This document shows positions 57,125 to 64,000 of a stretch of 64,000 nucleotides of DNA, one piece after another (the first letter of the stretch is position 1; the number at the start of each line of letters is the position of its first letter). Made by a program: the position numbers and the translations under genes. Location of the stretch: assembly GCA_039654915.1 (NCBI GenBank), contig CM077597.1:74898001-74962000 (forward strand), read 5' to 3'. A model generated the notes under the pieces. The model was given only the letters and a program-made list of their open reading frames with translations, made no database searches and had not been told where the DNA came from. The DNA is from Aquilaria yunnanensis (lineage: Eukaryota; Streptophyta; Magnoliopsida; Malvales; Thymelaeaceae).

Positions 57125-58172
57125 TGTTAGTGTTGTGCCCAAAAGTCAATATGAGTTCACTATATTTCATAGATTGAGTCATAATATTTTATTGAGGAAT
57201 TATTCTAATAACTGTATTTTTTTTTCTGCATAACATAATTAGACATAATTATAACCTTAGAATAATAGTATTCTTAAATGTCCCTGGTCGAGTACTATTT
57301 TGGAATGGGTTGCAAGAATACATGAAAACTAGCATACGTGGAGAGTAACATGAGATATATAGTCCACATATGGACATAAGTTGGAAAACTTGTGTACAAA
57401 ATCGACCCACCATGAGAACGCTACATGGATAATTATGTGAATGTCATAAAGAATTCTCATAGTGATCATGGTATATGTAGTTCTTTGATCTAAGGTCATC
57501 AAGGTTCCTTACATGTGAGTTACATACTTTGACACTTCTCCTTGTTGCTCATAACTGAGTGAACATGAATGTGGTCATTGGATATGTCACATATCATTCG
57601 GAGGGATTTGTATAATCAAGATGGGATTTTTCTCTCCAATATAATAAGAGTGATATCTCTGGGCCCATTGATTGAGTGAGATTGAAGAAACGCATGACCA
57701 TGCTCGGATGAGTTGATATGAGATATCAATGTCATTAGTTTAAGTCAGTTTACTCAAGAATCAAAAAACCATAGATTGAGCGATACGAGAATGACATTAG
57801 TTTAGTCTTGATATCCTAGATAAACGGATGATGGTATATACGAATAATGATCACAGAGGTTTTGTTGAATCACTGACTGTTTTTTTACTTGGGTAGCAAT
57901 AATGTGCTACTCGACACCACTCATTGTTTATGACCATAAATGTGATTTATGATCATTGCTAACGAGATAGAAGCCTATAGGGTCGTAAACTTAGAGCCAG
58001 TTGGATCATTTAAGTGCATTGGCTAAATTCTTTGGTTCTATTTTCATAATAATTTTAGATTAATTATTGGCCCAAAAGTTAAGCCACTGTTAAGCCCGAA
58101 ATTAGGCCTAATTGGATTTGGGTTATGAAACCTATTTGGCTTGGGAGTTTTGATTCACTATACATATATATA

Positions 58173-58208
<36 letters not shown>

Positions 58209-58592
58209 TGTATGTATGTATGTATGTATATGTTAGATAGTGTTTTTTTCAATAATGCCTCCCTAGATGAAATTAAAATGGGTTTTTAGATTTCCAACCG
58301 CACCCCTTCTTGTTTTTTTCTTGGAGGATGCAAGCTAGCACTATGAGCATAAGAAGGACACTCCTGCCGGAACCTGAAAGAAGGATGATGATCTAAGTGG
58401 TTCGTGTGGATACCATAGAGAGTTTGAACAAATCAGCCATTAAAGTTTTGTGATTCAACTTAATAGTTTTGTGAACGATCTCAATCTACTAGGTATGAAA
58501 AATTTTGAACACCTGATTTACCTTTTTTTCACTTGGATCCTTGTGTGATTTTGGTTAATTGCGCTATGTTGTTTGGCTCCCGAAACCTAATA
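57125..58592 (+). repeat. Right LTR of copia element (1468 bp)
   Basis: Begins TGTTAGTGTTGTGCCC and ends CCCGAAACCTAATA. It matches the left LTR and the solo LTR at 20170. It is longer mainly because of the TA/TATG microsatellite at 58164-58229. Confidence 0.88.
58164..58229. repeat. (TA)n(TATG)n microsatellite in right LTR
   Basis: About 8 TA followed by about 12 TATG units at the TATA-box position. The left LTR has only a short TA run (46485-46500), so the TATG block expanded after insertion. Confidence 0.9.
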
Positions 58593-58786
58593 CTCCAAAA
58601 CCTTATGGCTAATGTCAGTTCCATCCTCCAGCACTCGTTGATGCTCACCACCCATTGATGGTGGTGTTAGGCCCTTACTTGCCAAACCATGCTTTTAGGC
58701 CTACCCTCATTCCAGAATCAAGTTCTTAGGACAGAAGTATAGATCCACCTTGGTCATTGCAGTTAGCCACTTTCATGAGGACTTTT
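58593..58786 (-). repeat. Segment of antisense ORF present on both sides of the copia element
   Basis: CTCCAAAACCTTATGG to TTAGCCACTTTCATGAGG aligns with 45318-45513 (and with the same stretch in units 1 and 2), although a clean copia insertion would duplicate only 5 bp. Confidence 0.85.
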
Positions 58787-60300
58787 GGGCTTTCACACTC
58801 ATGGAATCTCCAATTAGAGCCTTCTGTGGAATGAATGCCATAAGAACACTGACGAGGAGAAAAAGAAAAACAGCCGCCACCTACGATGTCATCGTTGCAG
58901 TGGGAGCAAAAGGTGGCTCGATCCACTTTGACCTCTTTACTGGAGAAACTAGATGGGAAGATCCATAATATTCACAGAACAATGCCAAATCATTGTCATC
59001 AAAAAATTGGAAATCATCAAAATGGATAGGCCTACCATCGCCCCAACCTTTATTAACTCAGCATCCTTAAAAAAGGCTGAGGCACGGGCCTTTTTTCTTA
59101 CAAGTTGAGGGCCATTATCTGGTGACTCCTTGAGGTGAACTATTGGAAGGATCATCTGTGTAAAAGGGGCAAAGGAACTACTACTGGCTGCCTTCAAATC
59201 ATTAGTAGCCTCCAATAGCAATAGTTGAAGCTTCCAGGAGTTAGCCAGCCCATCGACAATGTTCTTCCACCTCCTCATATGCTGTCAAGTGCAACCACTA
59301 TATCTGCATAAAAAAAAAAAAGAGGATCTAGATCACCTTAAGGAAAAAATATAGGCATAAGAACATTGGCAAAAGCAAGTACGACTACTAGGAACCTCGA
59401 GACCTTGTTGGGTCTTTGAAGCCACTTCACAGGCATCTATTAGTAACCTTTTCTTATCAGAAAACCAGTCAAGGGGCTTATATACATCTAGGTAGGTCAG
59501 GTAGACCTTGCTAATCCCTGTACACATTAGGATGGTCTCTAGAATGTTCGTTTAAGAAATAAGGAATAGCCACACAAAATTCTCATTTTGAGCCATAGCC
59601 ACTAACCAAGTGAGGAGGCCGTGGCAAAACCGATGCCTTTTGAAGCCCAGGAATTAAGAAGCCACTTGATAATGGCCTATTGAGGGGCATTACCGAAGGA
59701 ACACAGGAAGCCCCAATTTGCCTCCCTCATGGTGAAGAAAAACCAATCCTTCCAATTGGCTGAAGACTCCTTACAAGCAACGAAAGAAAAAGGTTTATTG
59801 CCCCCATGGCTGATGATGGCAATATGGAAGAACCCGATGTTTTTCTTTAGCTCCAAGTTGCAAAATTGGAGGAAGACTTCTAGGAGAATGGTCACCATTG
59901 CCATCTTGCAAGTAATGATGAAGGCATTAATGTGGGTGGGAAGAATTGGTAGCCAGCTGAGAGGGTGATATATCATAAAATTGGCAGAATTACTCCACCA
60001 GAGGATGCAAAGGGAAATGAAGCCCTACTTGCTTTTGAGCCACAAAGATGGTGAAAATGTTAGTCTTAACATTCACATATAGGTGTCCACCATCTTTATC
60101 GCCTGATATATTTTCAAGGCTGCCACACTCCATCAGCTAATAGAATTACTTTAAATTTTTTACCAACATTTCAAGAATTAATGATGTTTTCAAATTTTTC
60201 ATCTCCTCTAAGTTGGGGAAGAAGGGCTCCTTCAAAGAGCCCATATCAGCAGTAAAGGAATGGGGAATGTTGGTTTGTAGCCCTTTCTAAGGATGATTTG
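58593..60300 (-). pseudogene. Tat antisense ORF, N-terminal part (PF04195-like), degenerate
   Basis: Minus-strand sense from about 60300 down. An N-terminal globular part shows SFPFASSGGVILPIL, then frame-shifted LPTHINAFIITCKMAMVTIL, IGFFHIAIISHGGNKPFSFV and WKDWFFFTMREANWGF. This order (FP..P.., NAW..., F..., WK..FF.V) is what I associate with the plant PF04195 'putative gypsy type transposon' family. A Lys/Ala-rich linker (RKKARASAFFKDAEL) follows near 59110. The gene is cut at 58593 by the copia right LTR, and its coiled-coil end lies at 42600-45510. Several stops and frameshifts; function unknown. Confidence 0.55.
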
Positions 60301-61109
60301 CGTAAAGCCATCTGGGAAGCTAAAGGAGAGGAGGTAAGGTTGCCACTAGGCAAAGTGTAAACTATAATTGGTTGCAAAAAGTAGGAAGAACCAAAATCCA
60401 ATCTAGAATAAAACACCCAGAGAACAAAAACTAAAAAGAATAATGAAAATGAAGAAACTCAAAGTTCTAAGAAAAAGGCTTAATTACTTAATTAAGAATT
60501 GTTAAATAGAAGATGAAGAAGAATGAAATTGAAAGTCTAAAGAAAATTGAGCAACCCGAGGATGAGATTAAAAAAAGCAAGAAGAGTCCGAACTAAAGAA
60601 GAAGAATAGTAACAGTAGTAGACACACAGTAAAACAATTGGGCAAAAACCCTAGCCAACTTATAGAGGAAGCAGAGGCTCCTAAACTACTACCTTAAAAA
60701 CTGTTGTAATTATGATGGAATATCAGAGACAATGAATATCAGCCATGTGCCATTGGATTGCATCACAAGAGTCATACTTGGTCACTTCTCTGATGAAACA
60801 TTAAATAGACGTCGCTATGATTCCTAGGCAGACATTAGGCCTACCACGTATTATGAATGTGCACAGTTGTCATCAAACAACAATAACACAACGATTTATT
60901 ATGAAACATCCTCTAGATGTTCTTAAGGAAGGCGCAGTTCCGCCAAAACAGATGTCCTTCTGGGGCACTGTATTAATGGAATGGCATCGCACCTCGCCAG
61001 AACAATGGTGTACCAAGAATAAAAGACATTGGATAGATTCAACATCAAACATCGACCCACCATGAAAATGTGGCACCCAAACCCATATTTTATATGGGGA
61101 AGGAGCTAT
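60301..61109. other. Upstream region of antisense ORF; TATA-like site near 60665
   Basis: No coding domain recognised. On the minus strand CTCTATAAG at about 60667-60659 is followed by GGCTAGGGTTTTTGCCC and a CT-rich stretch, which looks like a plant TATA box and 5' leader pointing into the antisense ORF. The 82-codon plus-strand frame at 60817-61065 and its minus-strand shadow have no family features. The last bases (ATATGGGGAAGGAGC, about 61092-61106) form the Tat polypurine tract. Confidence 0.4.
61092..61109 (+). promoter_or_regulatory. Polypurine tract of Tat element
   Basis: ATATGGGGAAGGAGCTAT lies directly before TGATGTCACTT at 61110. Confidence 0.6.
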
Positions 61110-61172
61110 TGATGTCACTTGGGCCTAAAATAAGCCTACAATGAGGGCCCATAACCAAAAAATTATGAAGGC
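61110..61172 (+). repeat. 3' LTR of Tat element, first 63 bp only
   Basis: TGATGTCACTT, CCTAAAATAAGCC, GAGGGCCC and AACCAAA..AATTA.GAAGGC match the 5' LTR from 34880. Identity stops at 61172, where another element's LTR begins. Confidence 0.75.
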
Positions 61173-62691
61173 TGCTACACTCTAGCAGTTGTAACCCAAG
61201 TCTAGGTTGTCGCAAATAATAAAATCTTGGGAGTCCAAGTGTCGAACCACAGGGAAGTGAATTAAGAAATACAAGTTATAGATTTGTTACAAAGAAAAGA
61301 TCTTGGTAAAGAAAGTTTTGGTGAAAGGTGTGAACAAGTGTTAATTAAAAACTCAAATTCAAATAAAATAGCTAAGGTTAGGGGATCCACTTTTAGTATA
61401 TTGGTTATGATTAATTTTAGGCTATCTTACCACTCAATTGAGATCCACACATAAAGGAGTTCCTAATCGGGGAATTTAATTAATATTAAAGTTCATTGAT
61501 CTTAAAACACCAACACTTGCTAATGGGATCAAGTATCCATCATGCCAACCTTTGTCGACAATAACTCAAGATTCCAATATAGCCGGCAGAGCCATGTTCT
61601 ACAGAGCGAATCAAGCAGCTTTTGTGCCAATGATTTGACTATGATGAATCAAGACTCCGACTTAACAAGGAAGGAAGTTAAATAGATTAAGAAAAAAAAT
61701 ACCGTTAGCGTTGTGATTCATTCAAATCAATCATAACCTCTACACCAAAAGCTTCACCCTTTCACCTTAGCAAAAAGAAGATTAGTTAGACATAATAAAA
61801 GTAAATGACATGTAGAAATATGAAATAAACATAGATTAAAAGATTAAGAACGAAGAAGAAGAAGAACGAGAAAACACTTGGACAGAGCTTCGATATTGAA
61901 AATAAGAACAAGAACAAAAAAGAAAAGCTAAAGAAAATAAAAGAACATAAAGAAGGCCTAAGAAAAATGACATCCTTCACCTTCCCCCCAAGGTGCCTAT
62001 TTATAGATTTTTGGGGTGGGTGAAATGGAAAAAATAAAATGGTAAAATGTAGATAAATACAAATTAACAATAGCAGGCCGCAACTTCTTTTAATTTTTCG
62101 GCTATTGTAGACATTAGATCAGCTCTTCCTTAAAGCATGGAAGTTGTAGATCTCCTCTTTAGCTTCGAATTGATAGCATGCTCATTCAAATCGGACATCC
62201 GTAGCTCAAGTTATAAGTTTTCTACCGAAACTGCTCTTCAGCACACGAAATAACGAAGGGTCTCATCTATAATCAAATTTCGGCAATGATAACGATCAAA
62301 CTAGCTTGCGGAATGAAGCAAAGTTAAAGATCTATGTGTTGGCTTTCAGATGAATTTGGAATTATTCAGCTCCGATGCCTGCAGCTCCATTTATGATTTT
62401 TTCTCGTGAAGGGCCGCCAAGTGATGAGTTTTACCTACATAAAAAAATAATTATTTAGTATATATATTTTAATATTAATGAACAGTAAATCACGTATGTA
62501 CAATGAATACGTGTATGAACAATAAGTCGGTGAATAATGATAGGTGAATAGTAAAAATGCGTATGAATAGTAAAAATGCGTGAATAGTAACTCGATGGAA
62601 AAATGTTCAGAATATAGAAATTAATCATACTTAAAGTGTATAATGATTATTTAAACCGTTAATAACAATACACTTATGAGTATTCATCACA
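61173..62691 (-). mobile_element. LTR of a minus-strand retrotransposon inserted in the Tat 3' LTR (about 1.52 kb)
   Basis: The minus-strand LTR would start TGTGATGAATACTC at 62691, right after a purine run (TTGGGGGG), and end GAGTGTAGCA at 61173. Near that end TTCCCTGTGGTTCGACA and TTTATTATTTGCGACA resemble the conserved 3' end of Athila/Tat-like LTRs. The presence of a polypurine tract and internal-type sequence beyond 62692 means this is the element's 3' LTR, not a solo LTR. The expected left target sequence is AAGGC (61168-61172). Lineage uncertain. Confidence 0.55.
62545..62592. repeat. Short tandem repeat GAATAGTAAAAATGCGT
   Basis: GAATAGTAAAAATGCGTAT, GAATAGTAAAAATGCGT and GAATAGTAA in succession. 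Confidence 0.8.
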
Positions 62692-64000
62692 CCCCCCAAC
62701 TAGGTTCTTGCTAGTCCCTAGCAAGTGTAACCTAAGAAAATAAACAAAATACATAATCTAACAACTCATGACAAATCATGCTGTGAATATATAAAAATTG
62801 TAAACTTGACTTGCAAGTAATTAATAAAAGGAGAAAAAGTTAAGTCCTTGTTACTAGAGGTAGAATATCACTCTCTAAGTATTTGTACTTATTTTAATGT
62901 GGGTTTGTGAACAGCTTATTTTGTGTTTCTCAATTCGAAGCTTGCAAGGGGATCTAACTTTACCCTCACTAGATTCCCAAAAGGGACTGCATGTAAATTT
63001 TTTAAGTCCAATGGTCTTTATACAAGGTTGTAATGAGGCTAGGTTTAGTGAAAACGGGAATCGAATGGACGTTTTTAATGGTGGAGTTTAAGAGAACTAG
63101 TAATACAATGAACAATAATTATGGGCACCTAAAACACTAAATACCCAAATCAACCCTAGTCTCCAAGTCCTCTCCAAAACACAATTCCTTATCAACACAT
63201 GAGTCTAGAAAACAAATATGATTGAGTTTTAAACTTATTGAATTTAACACTTTTTTTTCTTTCTTTTTTTTTCTTTACCTCTCTCCGTTTCAAAATAACT
63301 TGCCTCATTTGACTTGCATAAATATTAAGGCTGAAGTTATTATTATTTTTTTTCTTTTTTCAAAATTGTCCCCCATGTTTATCTATCCGAAAAAGATAAA
63401 AGAATATGTCTTTCATTTTTACTTTAGTATGGATTCACATGGGTATGAGCATATATAATTTTATTTGAAAGGGAAATAGAGCAATTTTTTTTTTATACTG
63501 CCACAAAAGAAATAGAGGCCAAGTATTATGAAACGAAAGAGTTTTTTATTTTTTTTTTAATTTATTTTTTTAACTTTATTTTGCGAGGGCTTTTTCTTAT
63601 GATCTCACTTTTTGCCTTTATCTATTATAAATAAAAAATCAACATTTATTTAAAACTCAACCATCCAATAATACACACTCAATTTTTATTATTCAAGCTC
63701 AATTCACCCCAATTTTTTCACTATGACAAATTAAGCACAAGGTAACCTAACATATTCTGAAGTACACCCCATACTTATTCTTTATTTTACAAAAAACAAC
63801 ACATTCATTTTAATTCTCTAAGCCCATAATCATATAAGTATCAATAGTTCCAAGGACAATAAAGGATCAAAATGAAGTGGAAGTGTTTAAACATATAGGG
63901 TTCAAACAAAGAATAAGGTTATAAGGCTCAAAGGGGCTCATTAAGGGATAATGTACAATGTTAGCCTTTTGGTAAGTGGTTGGCCCTAAAATGCCATTTT
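62692..64000 (-). other. Internal region of the minus-strand retrotransposon, runs off window
   Basis: Immediately beyond the polypurine run the minus strand reads CTTGCTAGGGACTAGCAAG, reminiscent of the GGGCAAGCAA sequence before the polypurine tract of Athila-like elements (compare 51066-51080). The rest is AT-rich with long T runs (63248-63275, 63478-63495, 63540-63575) and no recognised coding domain. Confidence 0.4.

Larger units (their letters stand above)
45517..58592 (+). mobile_element. Ty1/copia retrotransposon, degenerate, with Athila-like insertion in its leader
   Basis: The left LTR (about 45517-46854, first ~45 bp lost) ends next to an initiator-Met primer site. The right LTR is 57125-58592. 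Between them are gag (53255-54010), protease, integrase, RT and RNase H in copia order (integrase before RT), then a polypurine tract. The leader, normally a few hundred bp, holds an Athila-like element. The element lies in the antisense gene of the Tat element. A regular target duplication is absent because the left junction is rearranged. Many stops make it inactive. Confidence 0.85.
34880..61172 (+). mobile_element. Ty3/gypsy Tat-type retrotransposon with antisense ORF, split by nested elements
   Basis: The 5' LTR (34880-35285) is followed by a degenerate Tat primer site, gag, protease, RT, RNase H, archaeal-type RNase H and integrase to about 41650. An antisense gene occupies about 42600-60300, then a purine-rich tract and a second copy of the LTR start at 61110. 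Between pol and the 3' LTR lie the tandem array (42987-45932), the copia element (about 45517-58592) and, inside it, an Athila-like element. The 3' LTR is cut at 61173. Dual RNase H and the antisense downstream ORF are known Tat-branch traits. All protein domains carry stops. Confidence 0.8.

Noticed and set aside
60817..61065. Overlapping frames on both strands (82 and 81 codons)
   Set aside because: Mutual shadows without family features; the region is better explained as upstream sequence of the antisense ORF and Tat 3' end.
61786..62070. 94-codon minus-strand Phe/Ser/Leu-rich frame resembling a membrane protein
   Set aside because: Hydrophobicity comes from AAG/AAAG simple repeats read in reverse; it lies inside an LTR.

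Overview
This is nuclear DNA of a seed plant. It is AT-rich and made almost entirely of decayed, nested transposable elements. The evidence is plant-specific: LTR retrotransposons of the Tekay/Del chromovirus, Tat, Athila and Ty1/copia types, plant-type primer binding sites (initiator-Met tRNA and the degenerate TTTGGC... class), a CACTA transposon end, hAT-like miniature elements, and two broken copies of a gene resembling the 23-kDa jasmonate-induced protein family. I cannot name the species. I see no intact host gene, no rRNA or tRNA gene and no CRISPR array.

Layout. 1-2006: right part of a CACTA (En/Spm) element with a DUF4216-like remnant and a terminal inverted repeat. 2677-3600: two broken jasmonate-induced-protein-like genes in tandem, minus strand. 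4600-6070: AT-rich DNA with a 550-bp hAT-type MITE that has an 8-bp target duplication. 6100-11373: a very old minus-strand Tat element. 11374-28413: a Tekay/Del chromovirus with both LTRs, primer site, polypurine tract, chromodomain and a near-perfect target duplication. Its gag is interrupted by a related LTR (itself split by a 3.7-kb solo LTR with a perfect 5-bp duplication) and by a copia solo LTR. 28419-34879: non-coding DNA with a diverged segmental duplication, a third Tat reverse transcriptase fragment, and a 1.34-kb hAT-like element carrying telomere-like repeats.

34880-64000 is the deepest nest. A plus-strand Tat element (5' LTR 34880-35285, gag-protease-RT-RNaseH-aRNaseH-integrase to about 41650) carries an extra antisense gene between pol and the 3' LTR (about 42600-60300), as known for some Tat elements such as Grande. 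A copia element (about 45517-58592) splits that antisense gene. The copia leader contains an Athila-like gag-protease deletion derivative (about 47460-52452). The Tat 3' LTR (from 61110) is cut at 61173 by another retrotransposon, which runs off the window.

The most unusual structure is a tandem array of three units of exactly 982 bp each (42987-45932). Each unit joins part of the antisense gene to the first part of the copia LTR across an ATGTCA microhomology. I found no new biological system in the sense of a functional operon or defence island. The interest lies in rearrangement history, recurrent LTR hairpin motifs and the antisense ORF.
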